From: an uncultured Lachnospiraceae bacterium
GTDB taxonomy: Bacteria > Bacillota_A > Clostridia > Lachnospirales > Lachnospiraceae
DNA: 15,615 nt
Assembly (NCBI GenBank): GCA_902795985.1
Contig: CADBNG010000332.1
Coordinates: 1 to 15,615 of the forward strand
Direction of reading: 5' to 3'
Positions 1-6,585 of the stretch are shown here, piece by piece (position 1 is the first letter of the stretch; each line of letters begins with the position of its first letter). The position numbers and the translations under genes were made by a program. The notes beneath the pieces were generated by a model. The model was not told where the DNA came from. It made no database searches and saw only the letters and a list, made by a program, of their open reading frames with translations.

Positions 1-225
1 GTGGAAGCTCTCACCGGCGCAAGAGTCAGTGCGCCGGATTTAAGAGCGGGAGCAGCCCTTGTCATTGCCGCGCTGTCGGCGGAAGGCGTCAGCGTTGTCG
101 ATGAAATCGGATATATCCACAGAGGATACGAGGACTTCGAACAGAAACTTTCCGGCCTGGGCGCAATGATTCAGAAGGTCAACAGCGACCGCGAAATCAG
201 AAAATTCAACTTCAGGGTAGTCTGA
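1..225 (+). CDS. murA: UDP-N-acetylglucosamine 1-carboxyvinyltransferase, C-terminal end (partial)
   Basis: This is the last 74 codons of a gene that begins before the window; the GTG at base 1 is an internal codon. MurA transfers enolpyruvate from PEP to UDP-GlcNAc, the first committed step of peptidoglycan synthesis, in the cytoplasm. The visible piece matches the C-terminus of the EPSP synthase/MurA fold: APDLRAGAALVIAAL, whose Arg (residue 15 here) corresponds to the conserved substrate-binding Arg397 of E. coli MurA, followed by YIHRGYE (usual form HIDRGYE) and a KLSGLGA segment at the end. The stop TGA at 223-225 is followed after about 35 bases by a strong terminator, so murA ends its transcription unit. 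EPSP synthase (AroA) is less likely because of the HRGYE/KLxxLGA ending. Confidence 0.93.
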   Translation: MEALTGARVSAPDLRAGAALVIAALSAEGVSVVDEIGYIHRGYEDFEQKLSGLGAMIQKVNSDREIRKFNFRVV

Positions 226-260
226 CGGGAAGTCTGCAGACAGACGTCATCTGGAATTTA

Positions 261-288
261 CGGCTGCCGGAAAAGGCAGCCGTTTTTG
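261..288 (+). terminator. Rho-independent terminator after murA
   Basis: A perfect 8-bp stem, CGGCTGCC (261-268) pairing with GGCAGCCG (275-282), has a 6-base loop GGAAAA and is followed directly by TTTTT (283-287). It is a classical intrinsic terminator placed 36 bases after the murA stop. Confidence 0.92.
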
Positions 289-345
289 TCCTCCCGATGG
301 AGAGGACTCCTGCCGGCGGATACCGGCAAAGCCGTCCCGGACGGT
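288..345 (+). other. Three consecutive short hairpins in the leader of the secreted wall protein
   Basis: Between the murA terminator and the next gene there are three back-to-back inverted repeats: GTCCTC/GAGGAC (288-293 and 302-307), TGCCGG/CCGGCA (311-316 and 323-328) and CCGTC/GACGG (332-336 and 340-344). They leave little unpaired sequence. They could form a structured 5' leader or be remnants of small palindromic repeats. I see no promoter here and cannot match a known riboswitch. Confidence 0.35.
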
Positions 346-379
346 ACACGAACCTCGCTGATGTATGGGACAGAATATT

Positions 380-2383
380 ATGAAGATCAAAGTATTGCAT
401 CGAATACTGACATCGTGGATCCTGACGCTGATCCTTGCTGCGGGCACCCTTACGGTCTATGCCGGCGAGACGGAGAATCCGGAACCTTCCGTCGGTGAAG
501 AGACGGTAGTTCAGGTGACCGCCGCACAGGAAGAAGTCGCTGCTCCGGAGGAAGAGGAAGCAGTGGTTCCTGTTCCCGCTTCGGAGGAAGAGGAAGCAGC
601 AGTTCCTGTTCCTGCTGCGGAGGAAGATCCGACCTCTCTGACGGAAAAAGAGGAGAACGAAGAAGCTGCGGAACCGGAAGAACAGACCGCGCCGGAGCCT
701 GCAGCGCAGACAGATCCTGAAACGGAGACCGTTCCGGAGAACGGATCTGTGCCGGAACCGGAGCCTGAGCAGGAAACGGAACCCGCTCCGGAGCAGGAGC
801 CGGTATCCGAACCGGCGGAAGAAACTCCGGTTCCGGAAGAGGAAAGCACGGAGGAAGCGGCGGACTTTTCTGAGGTTCCCGCTGCGCAGAGCGATGCCGT
901 TTCCGCGGCGGATGCCCCGGCGAAGGCGATTACTTCCGTCACGCTGCAGTATACTTCCACGAAATACAGCAGCAAAAAGAAGAAGCCTGCCGCAGAGGTT
1001 TACTGCGGGAATATACTCCTGACAGAAGGAACCGACTATACCGTTACGTACAAGGATAACGTGAATGTCGGTACGGCTTCGGCCGTCGTGCAGGGGATTG
1101 GCGCCTATACCGGCAAAATCACTTCGAAATTCAAGATCATTCAGGAGAATTTCTATACCAAATCCGCCGTGAATCCGGACCGGATCGCGGCCATTCCGGA
1201 TCTTGTGTACAACGGGAACGTCCGCAAACCGAAACCGGAGATTCAGTTCCATATCGGCGGCGGAAAGTATCGGACGGCGGAACGGAACGTGGATTATACC
1301 CTCAGCTACCTGAACAATGTCAATGCCGGAACGGCAACGCTCATTGTGACGTTTAAGGGTAATTACAAAGGAACCTACAAAAAGAGCTTTAAGATCAAAC
1401 CGGCGCCCATCAGCAGCGCGTCGCTGAAATATACTTCTCTGAAGTATAACGGTAAAAAAAGAACGCAGACTTCGGACATTAAGGTTAAAGCCAGGATTGC
1501 CGGGACAACGGTGACGCTGACCCGCGGCACGGATTATACCGTTTCCTATAAAAACAACCTGAACGCGGGTACCGCGACGGCTGTGATCAAGGGCACGGGC
1601 AATTACACCGGGACTATCAGCAAGAACTTTACGATCGAACCGGTGCCGCTGACGCACGCGTATGTCAACCAGCATTCCTTTGGCTATAACGGAATGCTGA
1701 AGAAGCCGGATGTGACGGTGCATTCTGTCGTGAACGGGGAAACCGTCAAACTGAAAAAGGGAACGGAGTACACCGTTACCTATAAAAACAACCGCAATAT
1801 CGGAACGGCATCGGCCATTATTGTGGGAACCGGGAACTTTTACGGTAAGATCACCAAGACGTTTAATATCCACATGATCGATTACGTCGCATGGGCAAAA
1901 TCCATTGCGGATGATGATTCCTACGGTTACGGACATGATCTGCCCACGACGTACAATACCCATAAATTCAGCTGTTCCACGCTGGTGGGCGGTTCGCTCT
2001 ATCTTTGCGGATATATTACGGACCCCCTGCCCCAGCACAGCGGCTGGATGGGCGGATGGGGCAGTATGCGCAAAGGCGAAAACTGCCTGGAGACGGCCCT
2101 TCTGAAAGCCGGGTTTGAGTTTTATACGCCGTCCGATCTCGGCACCAACGGGATCGCGTCCCAGAGCCTTTCCAAGCTGCGTCCGGGCGACGTCATGTGG
2201 CGGTGCCGGAATGACGGCGGGTACTGGAACATGCATGTGGGCATCTACATGGGGGACGGCCTGTTTGTCGAATCCAGGGGGCCGGAACATGCCGGATATG
2301 TGGATCCCAACGAGATCGGCGTATTCCCGGAATTCGGGCCTTATGACGGGATTTTCCGTCTGGACGGCTCAAAGCTGAAATAA
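380..2383 (+). CDS. Secreted cell-wall protein: Glu/Pro-rich linker, four Ig-like repeats, NlpC/P60-like hydrolase domain
   Basis: A protein of 667 residues. The start at 380 is chosen because GGGA lies 9 bases upstream and it gives a clean signal peptide (MKIK, hydrophobic core, cleavage near VYA/GE, residue 28); an in-frame ATG at 365 has no ribosome binding site. Residues about 30-180 are a Glu/Pro/Ala linker. Four repeats of about 70-75 residues follow (bases about 926-1141, 1190-1402, 1408-1636, 1648-1872), each with a DYTVxYKNNxNxGTA core and a YTGxIxKxFxI strand, typical of Ig-like surface modules of gut Clostridia. The C-terminal domain (1876-2380) has Cys532 in FSCSTLVGG and His619 in NMHVGIYMGDG after a LRPGDVMW strand, the layout of NlpC/P60-type peptidoglycan amidohydrolases. 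Inferred role: wall binding through the repeats and peptide-bond hydrolysis in peptidoglycan. There is no LPXTG anchor or C-terminal membrane helix. Function as an active hydrolase is likely but not certain. Confidence 0.85.
   Translation: MKIKVLHRILTSWILTLILAAGTLTVYAGETENPEPSVGEETVVQVTAAQEEVAAPEEEEAVVPVPASEEEEAAVPVPAAEEDPTSLTEKEENEEAAEPEEQTAPEPAAQTDPETETVPENGSVPEPEPEQETEPAPEQEPVSEPAEETPVPEEESTEEAADFSEVPAAQSDAVSAADAPAKAITSVTLQYTSTKYSSKKKKPAAEVYCGNILLTEGTDYTVTYKDNVNVGTASAVVQGIGAYTGKITSKFKIIQENFYTKSAVNPDRIAAIPDLVYNGNVRKPKPEIQFHIGGGKYRTAERNVDYTLSYLNNVNAGTATLIVTFKGNYKGTYKKSFKIKPAPISSASLKYTSLKYNGKKRTQTSDIKVKARIAGTTVTLTRGTDYTVSYKNNLNAGTATAVIKGTGNYTGTISKNFTIEPVPLTHAYVNQHSFGYNGMLKKPDVTVHSVVNGETVKLKKGTEYTVTYKNNRNIGTASAIIVGTGNFYGKITKTFNIHMIDYVAWAKSIADDDSYGYGHDLPTTYNTHKFSCSTLVGGSLYLCGYITDPLPQHSGWMGGWGSMRKGENCLETALLKAGFEFYTPSDLGTNGIASQSLSKLRPGDVMWRCRNDGGYWNMHVGIYMGDGLFVESRGPEHAGYVDPNEIGVFPEFGPYDGIFRLDGSKLK
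546..627 (+). repeat. 36-bp in-frame tandem repeat in the Glu/Pro-rich linker
   Basis: About 2.3 copies of a 36-bp unit begin with CGGAGGAAGA at 546, 582 and 618, encoding 12-residue units of the form EEEEAVVPVPAS. A period divisible by three keeps the frame open, so copy number can vary and only linker length changes. Confidence 0.75.
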
Positions 2384-2395
2384 AGGATCAAAAAG

Positions 2396-2452
2396 TAAAA
2401 AAAAGAATCGCCCCGTACGGAATTCCAATACGGAATCCGGCGGGGCGATTTT
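2396..2452. terminator. Bidirectional terminator between the wall protein gene and mutY
   Basis: A perfect 10-bp stem, AATCGCCCCG (2406-2415) with CGGGGCGATT (2441-2450), encloses a second near-perfect stem, CGG-ATTCC against GGAAT-CCG, with an AATAC loop. Bases 2396-2405 are A-rich, giving a long U tract when read from the minus strand (mutY side), and TTTT (2449-2452) follows on the plus strand. It sits between two convergent genes and should stop transcription from both. Confidence 0.85.
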
Positions 2453-2500
2453 GCGCGGGCTGAAAGACAGGCTTTAACCGGACTTGCGTCTGCGGACAGT

Positions 2501-3583
2501 TCAGCTTATTCCGGGAAGCAGCGCAAGACAGGGAGCAAAGGCAGACGGGAACGCGACGCTTTCGGAAAGACCGGCTAAAGGAACAAAACGCCCTCCGAAA
2601 GCCGGAGCGGATCCGTCCGCCGGGGCAATCCGGACCAGGGCTGGCAGGACATTCCACGTCCGGTGGGAGAAAACATGCCGGTATTTCGGACAGACCGAAA
2701 CGGAGAGAACCGGAAGGCCTTCTTCCGTACAGTGCTGACGAATCGCGGCCTCGTCCAGATGTCCGTCCATGCCGGGAAATTCCGTCAGGCCGGCCAGCAG
2801 TCCTTTTGATGGGCGCTTACGGATCAGGACAGAGGATTCGTCATGAATCAGGAATACCGTGAGGGGAAGAACCGGGCGCTCCATCTTTTCCTTTGCTATG
2901 GGAAGCGCTGTTTCCAGCCCATGGCGGCGGGCAAGGCACAGATCCTCCAGAGGACAGGAGCCGCAGAGCGGCTGGCCGTTCGGCAGACACACCGTGGCGC
3001 CCAGGTCCATAAAAGCCTGGTTCTGGTCGCCGGGCCGTTCTTCCGGCAGGATATCCAGAAACTCCTTTTCCGCCTGCTTTTTCGCGGCGCCGGAGCGGAT
3101 GTCTTTGTCATACAGGGTCAGTCGGGCGTACACCCTCAGCAGATTGCCGTCAACGGAAGGGACGCGCACCCCATAGGCGATGGAAGCAATCGCGGCGGCG
3201 GTATACGGACCGATGCCCGCCAGGCGTACCAGTTCGTCCGGAGCGGAAGGCAGGACTCCTGCGTATTCCTCCCGGATCTGTATTGCGGCTTTTTTCAGAT
3301 TCCGGGCGCGGGAGTAATAGCCGAGCCCTTCCCAGAGCTTGAACAGGCGCTCCTCGGAGACTTCCGCCAGGGCGGCAACGTCCGGAAGTTCCGCAAGGAA
3401 CCGTTCGTAATAAGGAATGACGGTGTCGACGCGGGTCTGCTGCAGCATGATCTCCGAGATCCAGACATGGTAAGGAGCCGGGTCTTCCCTCCAGGGAAGG
3501 ATGCGGCGGCAGGTGTCGTACCAGCGGAGAAGCCGGGAAGAAATGTCAGGGGTGAGGATCGTCTGGAATTCTGAATCTTTCAT
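2501..3583 (-). CDS. mutY: A/G-specific adenine DNA glycosylase MutY
   Basis: A protein of 360 residues, normal for MutY, which removes adenine mispaired with 8-oxoguanine in base excision repair. Motifs in order: catalytic Glu44 in WISEIMLQQTRV; helix-hairpin-helix around residues 115-134 (LVRLAGIGPYTAAAI); Asp145 in VPSVDGN; [4Fe-4S] ligands Cys199, Cys207, Cys210 and Cys216; and a C-terminal MutT-like domain (about 240-360) with IRKRPSKGLLAGLTEFPG that reads 8-oxoG. The cluster spacing is C-x7-C-x2-C-x5-C, one residue longer in the first loop than E. coli MutY (x6). The frame stays open far upstream to about 4213, but similarity begins at MKDSEFQ (ATG at 3583), and the upstream part overlaps repeats and a promoter. 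No strong ribosome binding site precedes the start. It stands alone on its strand. Confidence 0.95.
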   Translation of the reverse strand: MKDSEFQTILTPDISSRLLRWYDTCRRILPWREDPAPYHVWISEIMLQQTRVDTVIPYYERFLAELPDVAALAEVSEERLFKLWEGLGYYSRARNLKKAAIQIREEYAGVLPSAPDELVRLAGIGPYTAAAIASIAYGVRVPSVDGNLLRVYARLTLYDKDIRSGAAKKQAEKEFLDILPEERPGDQNQAFMDLGATVCLPNGQPLCGSCPLEDLCLARRHGLETALPIAKEKMERPVLPLTVFLIHDESSVLIRKRPSKGLLAGLTEFPGMDGHLDEAAIRQHCTEEGLPVLSVSVCPKYRHVFSHRTWNVLPALVRIAPADGSAPAFGGRFVPLAGLSESVAFPSAFAPCLALLPGIS

Positions 3584-3623
3584 GGTATGAACGTCCGTTA
3601 TGGCATTTGGATGGATCTTGTTT

Positions 3624-3653
3624 AAAATAGCATAAGGCTTCGGGAAATGTAAA
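3624..3653 (-). promoter_or_regulatory. Probable sigma-A promoter of mutY
   Basis: On the minus strand TTTACA (plus positions 3648-3653) is followed after 18 bases by TATTTT (3624-3629), preceded by TGC (extended -10). This puts the transcript start about 35 bases before the mutY ATG at 3583. Confidence 0.6.
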
Positions 3654-3669
3654 GGCGCGCCCGTCAGCG

Positions 3670-3822
3670 CTGCGGACCGAAAGGGACGGAGGAGGGGCCG
3701 AAGGGGACTGTCCCCATCGGACTGCGGCCGAAAGGGACGGAGGAGGGGCCGAAGGGGACTGTCCCCTTCGGGACACGGTCGGAAGCAGAGCAGAGAGCTG
3801 AAATGGACCGTCCCCTTCGGAG
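3670..3822. repeat. Tandem 52-bp repeat with GGGGAC/GTCCCC palindromes (REP-like)
   Basis: Copy A (3670-3715) and copy B (3722-3766) are identical except for one missing base and lie 52 bp apart. Each holds a smaller direct motif (CCGAAAGGGACGGAGGAGG) and ends in AAGGGGACTGTCCCC. In copy B the palindrome is perfect: 11-base arms CCGAAGGGGAC (3749-3759) and GTCCCCTTCGG (3761-3771) around a single central T. A decayed third half-copy is at 3804-3820 (GGACCGTCCCCTTCGG). The same GGGAC-N-GTCCC core recurs at 9831-9856. The array fills the 306-base spacer between mutY and the DUF1638 gene and does not look coding. Confidence 0.85.
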
Positions 3823-3849
3823 AAAAGAAGAAGCTTTTTTCTGCGGTTG

Positions 3850-3858
3850 TGCTATAAT
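3850..3858 (+). promoter_or_regulatory. Extended -10 promoter for the DUF1638 gene
   Basis: TGC immediately precedes a consensus TATAAT (3853-3858), an extended -10 element, 32 bases before the start codon at 3890. No good -35 box is seen at the expected place (the region is A-rich, then TTTTTT), which an extended -10 can tolerate. Confidence 0.65.
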
Positions 3859-3889
3859 AGGCATCGCTGACCTGATGAAAGGAGAGACT

Positions 3890-4558
3890 ATGCCATCGAT
3901 GATCCTTGCCTGCAGCTCCCTGAAAGAGCATGTGGAGGCTGCGCAGAAGAAAATGGGGACGTCCCATGAGATGACGGTCATTGACCGGTCCTTTCATTCC
4001 GAACCGGAAACGATGAAGGAAAAGATCCGGGAGACCATCCAAAGCTTCCCGGAACGCTATGATACGGTCCTGGTTGCCATGGGCTTTTGCGGCGGCGCCT
4101 GGGACCATGTCTCGTTTGACCGTACAGTGGTCATTCCGAGGACGGATGACTGCGTTTCGCTTCTCCTGCATACCGATGACCGGTACTGCCCCTATCGGAA
4201 AGAACCGGGTCATCTGTATCTTTACGAGAACGATCCGAAGGATTTTTCCGCCATTTCACTGATGCGGGACGATTTCCGGGGAAGCCGCGAATTTCAGGGA
4301 GTGGACCCGGATTACCTGTTTCATATGATCTTCGGCAATTACCGGTATATGGATATTATCGACACCGGCCTGAACGACTGCTACAGTGAGGAATATGTTG
4401 CCGCTGCGCAGGAAAACGCCGACAAGGTCGGAGCCATGCTCGGGTATGCTGAAGGAAGCAACCGGATTCTGGAAAAGCTGGTTTCCGGAAAGTGGGACGA
4501 GCAGTTCCTGGTCGCGCGGCCCGGACACGTGATCCTTCACGGGGACTTTTTCGGATGA
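3890..4558 (+). CDS. DUF1638 family protein
   Basis: A protein of 222 residues; the start ATG 3890 has AAAGGAG (3878-3884) five bases upstream. An earlier in-frame ATG at 3875 overlaps that ribosome binding site and was not chosen. The order of motifs fits DUF1638: an N-terminal MILACSSLKEHV strand-helix, a FHSEPETMKEKI segment (family: LHxxPxxL), a hydrophobic strand ending in VLVAMGFCGGAW (family: ILLxYGxCGxG), VIPRTDDCVSLLL (family: PRxHDCIxLLLG), then a PGHLYLYEN strand. Conserved Cys67 and Cys88 and the Asp pair at 86-87 are candidate ligands. The family has no proven reaction; in methanogens and some anaerobes it is found near corrinoid methyltransferase genes, but none is visible here. 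It is cytoplasmic (no signal peptide or membrane helix). It is probably cotranscribed with the peptidase gene 87 bases downstream. Confidence 0.8.
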   Translation: MPSMILACSSLKEHVEAAQKKMGTSHEMTVIDRSFHSEPETMKEKIRETIQSFPERYDTVLVAMGFCGGAWDHVSFDRTVVIPRTDDCVSLLLHTDDRYCPYRKEPGHLYLYENDPKDFSAISLMRDDFRGSREFQGVDPDYLFHMIFGNYRYMDIIDTGLNDCYSEEYVAAAQENADKVGAMLGYAEGSNRILEKLVSGKWDEQFLVARPGHVILHGDFFG

Positions 4559-4645
4559 AGCGGAAGAGCCGCAGCGCGGAATCCGATGTACGGATATGCC
4601 GGAAGCGGCGGACCGCGCGAAAAATGATAAAAACGGAGAAATAAA

Positions 4646-6358
4646 ATGGAAATGAAAACATTCAGAGACATGCCCTACAGCCGTCCGGATATCGAAGCAC
4701 TGAAGGAGCAGTTCGCTCAGGTAACGGAAGAACTGAAAGAGGCGCGTAGTTATGAACAGGCAAAAGAGGCTTTCCTCCGGGAACAGGAGATTGAAAAGCA
4801 TGCGGTGACAATGGAAACGCTGGCGGAAATCCGCCACTCCATTGATACACGGGATCCTTTCTATGAACAGGAAGAAGAATTCTGGAACAGCGCCGCTCCG
4901 GAGCTGCGGGAATCTCTTCGCGGATGGACGGTGGCGCTGCTGGACTGCCCGTTTCAAAAGGAGTTTGCCCGGGAATTCGCGGAAATCCTCTTTACGAATG
5001 CCCGGATCGAACTTAAGGCGTATTCTCCGGAGATTATCCCGGAACTGCAGCAGGAAGCAAAACTGAAAACGGAATACAACAAGGTGATTGCTTCCGCGCA
5101 GATTCCTTTCCGGGGAGGTGTTTATACGATTTCACAGCTCAGCCCGTTCAAAAACGATCCGGACGATGAAGTGCGCCTTTCCGCCTGGAAAGCGGAAGGA
5201 CAATGGTATAAAGACCATCAGGAGACACTGGATTCCCTCTATGACCGGCTGGTGCATCTGCGGGACGGCATGGGGAAAAAGATGGGATATGACGGCTATA
5301 CGCAGCTGGGATATTACCGGATGGGACGCAACTGCTATACGAAAGAGGATGTGGAACGCTTCCGCAGCGCGGTGCGGAAACATCTGGTGCCTATCGCGGA
5401 AAAGATCTTTAAAGACCAGGCAGAGCGGCTGGGCCTGCCGTATCCGCTGAGCTTTTCGGACGCTCAGCTTGAATTCCGCTCCGGCAATCCGGTTCCGAAA
5501 GGGAGCGCGGAGGATATCCTTGCGGCGGGAGACCGTTTTTACGATGAGCTTTCACCCGAGACCTCGGAATTCTTCCGGACGATGCGTCGGTACGGGCTGA
5601 TGGACGTACTGAGCACCGAAGGAAAGCAGGCGGGCGGGTACTGCACCTGCATCCCGGACTACGGGGTTCCCTTCATTTTCGCGAATTTCAACGGAACGCA
5701 GCACGACGTGGAGGTGGTCACCCATGAGGCCGGCCATGCCTTTGAGTGCTATATGAACCGGAACCGTCTGCCCATCAGCTGCATCTGGCCCGGTATGGAA
5801 TCATGCGAAGTGCATTCCATGTCCATGGAATTCTTCGCGTGGCCCTGGGCGGAGGGCTTTTTCGGTCCGGATACCCGCAAATTCTATTACAGCCATCTGG
5901 CGTCCGCTCTGAAGTTTATTCCCTATGGGACAATGGTGGATCATTTCCAGCATATCGTGTACGAAAAGCCGCAGATGAGTCCGAAAGAGCGGCATGGCGT
6001 CTGGAAGGAGCTGCTGGGGATTTACATGCCCTGGCTCCGCCTTGACGGGGATATTCCGTTTTATGCGGAAGGGGAAGGATGGCAGCGCCAGCAGCATATC
6101 TACAACAGCCCGTTCTACTATATCGATTATTGTCTGGCCCAGACGGTATCCCTGGAGTTCTGGTCAATGATCCGGGAAGATCCGAAAAAAGCGTGGGAGA
6201 AATATATGGCCTATACGGTACAGGGCGGATCGGAGACATTTTTCGGCCTGCTGAAAAATGCTGGTCTGGAAAACCCGTTTGACGAAGCATGCCTGTCCCG
6301 CATCGCGGCAAAAGCGCAGAAATGGCTGGGAGGGTTTGACCTTTCGTCGATCGAATGA
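4646..6358 (+). CDS. M3 family oligoendopeptidase (PepF/M3-like)
   Basis: A protein of 570 residues, the usual length for cytoplasmic M3 oligoendopeptidases, zinc enzymes that cut short peptides. Zinc site: HEAGH at residues 360-364 (bases 5723-5737) supplies two His ligands and the catalytic Glu361; Glu388 in SCEVHSMSMEF, 24 residues on, fits the third ligand. The N-terminal half is helical. The region YNSPFYYIDYCLAQTVSLEFW (about 490-510) holds the Tyr/His-rich substrate segment typical of the family. It resembles the 'M3 but not PepF' subgroup rather than classical PepF. The start ATG 4646 has GGAG 7 bases upstream. There is no signal peptide, so the enzyme should act on peptides in the cytoplasm; the peptide importer downstream is a plausible source of substrate. 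No clear terminator follows, but a new promoter starts at 6406. Confidence 0.93.
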   Translation: MEMKTFRDMPYSRPDIEALKEQFAQVTEELKEARSYEQAKEAFLREQEIEKHAVTMETLAEIRHSIDTRDPFYEQEEEFWNSAAPELRESLRGWTVALLDCPFQKEFAREFAEILFTNARIELKAYSPEIIPELQQEAKLKTEYNKVIASAQIPFRGGVYTISQLSPFKNDPDDEVRLSAWKAEGQWYKDHQETLDSLYDRLVHLRDGMGKKMGYDGYTQLGYYRMGRNCYTKEDVERFRSAVRKHLVPIAEKIFKDQAERLGLPYPLSFSDAQLEFRSGNPVPKGSAEDILAAGDRFYDELSPETSEFFRTMRRYGLMDVLSTEGKQAGGYCTCIPDYGVPFIFANFNGTQHDVEVVTHEAGHAFECYMNRNRLPISCIWPGMESCEVHSMSMEFFAWPWAEGFFGPDTRKFYYSHLASALKFIPYGTMVDHFQHIVYEKPQMSPKERHGVWKELLGIYMPWLRLDGDIPFYAEGEGWQRQQHIYNSPFYYIDYCLAQTVSLEFWSMIREDPKKAWEKYMAYTVQGGSETFFGLLKNAGLENPFDEACLSRIAAKAQKWLGGFDLSSIE

Positions 6359-6405
6359 GGCTCCCCGGTCTGTGAGGGCGTGAATCCGGGCAGAATCCCG
6401 GGAAT

Positions 6406-6434
6406 TTGACAGACTACTGATTAGAGCGTACAAT
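6406..6434 (+). promoter_or_regulatory. Consensus sigma-A promoter before the membrane protein gene
   Basis: TTGACA (6406-6411), a spacer of exactly 17 bases and TACAAT (6429-6434) form a near-perfect housekeeping promoter. The start of transcription should fall near 6441, giving an untranslated leader of about 145 bases. A second TTGACA at 6445-6450 has no matching -10 box. Confidence 0.85.
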
Positions 6435-6455
6435 AGAAAAACAATTGACAGTGTA

Positions 6456-6565
6456 TACAGCCGGCGCAGGGCTAGAAGAAACGGACAGATCATGAAAGCG
6501 CCAGTAGTAAAGAATACAGCAGGCGCGGACTTACAGAAGAAAGGCAGGAATTATTGCAGCGCCAG
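6456..6565 (+). repeat. Imperfect direct repeat of about 50 bp in the leader, each copy a potential long hairpin
   Basis: Copy 1 (6456-6504) and copy 2 (6515-6565) share blocks in the same order: TACAGC, GGCGC, GAAGAAA and AGCGCCAG. In each copy GGCGC near the 5' end can pair with GCGCC near the 3' end across about 30 bases. The copies lie entirely downstream of the transcript start predicted from the promoter at 6406-6434. A 41-codon open frame (ATG 6492, stop 6615-6617) overlaps them but has no good ribosome binding site. Confidence 0.45.
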
Positions 6566-6585
6566 CATAGTGCGGACGGTGCTGC

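Noticed and set aside
288..379. Riboswitch (c-di-AMP ydaO-like or c-di-GMP-like) before the wall protein gene
   Set aside because: Short strings such as AACCTCG and GCAAAGCC recall these classes, and wall hydrolases are frequent ydaO targets, but the remaining conserved core elements are missing.
212..2290. Long minus-strand open frame opposite the secreted wall protein gene
   Set aside because: Its translation is Arg/Phe-rich low complexity with no recognisable motif; it mirrors codon bias of the real plus-strand gene, which has a signal peptide and domains.
3670..3822. Tandem repeat as a CRISPR array or coding repeat
   Set aside because: There are only two full copies with a 6-base gap, no unique spacers of regular size, and no cas genes. 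The peptide it would encode on the minus strand (MGTVPFGPSS) has no start signal.
3584..4213. N-terminal extension of mutY up to base 4213
   Set aside because: The extension runs through the REP-like tandem repeat and the DUF1638 gene; MutY similarity starts at the ATG at 3583 and a promoter lies at 3624-3653.
4575..4617. Hairpin GCGCGG/CCGCGC in the gap between the DUF1638 and peptidase genes
   Set aside because: The inner pairing is patchy and no T run follows, so neither a terminator nor a known element can be claimed.
6361..6405. Terminator after the M3 peptidase gene
   Set aside because: CCCGG/CCGGG inverted repeats are present but no T run follows; pairing is weak and alternative.
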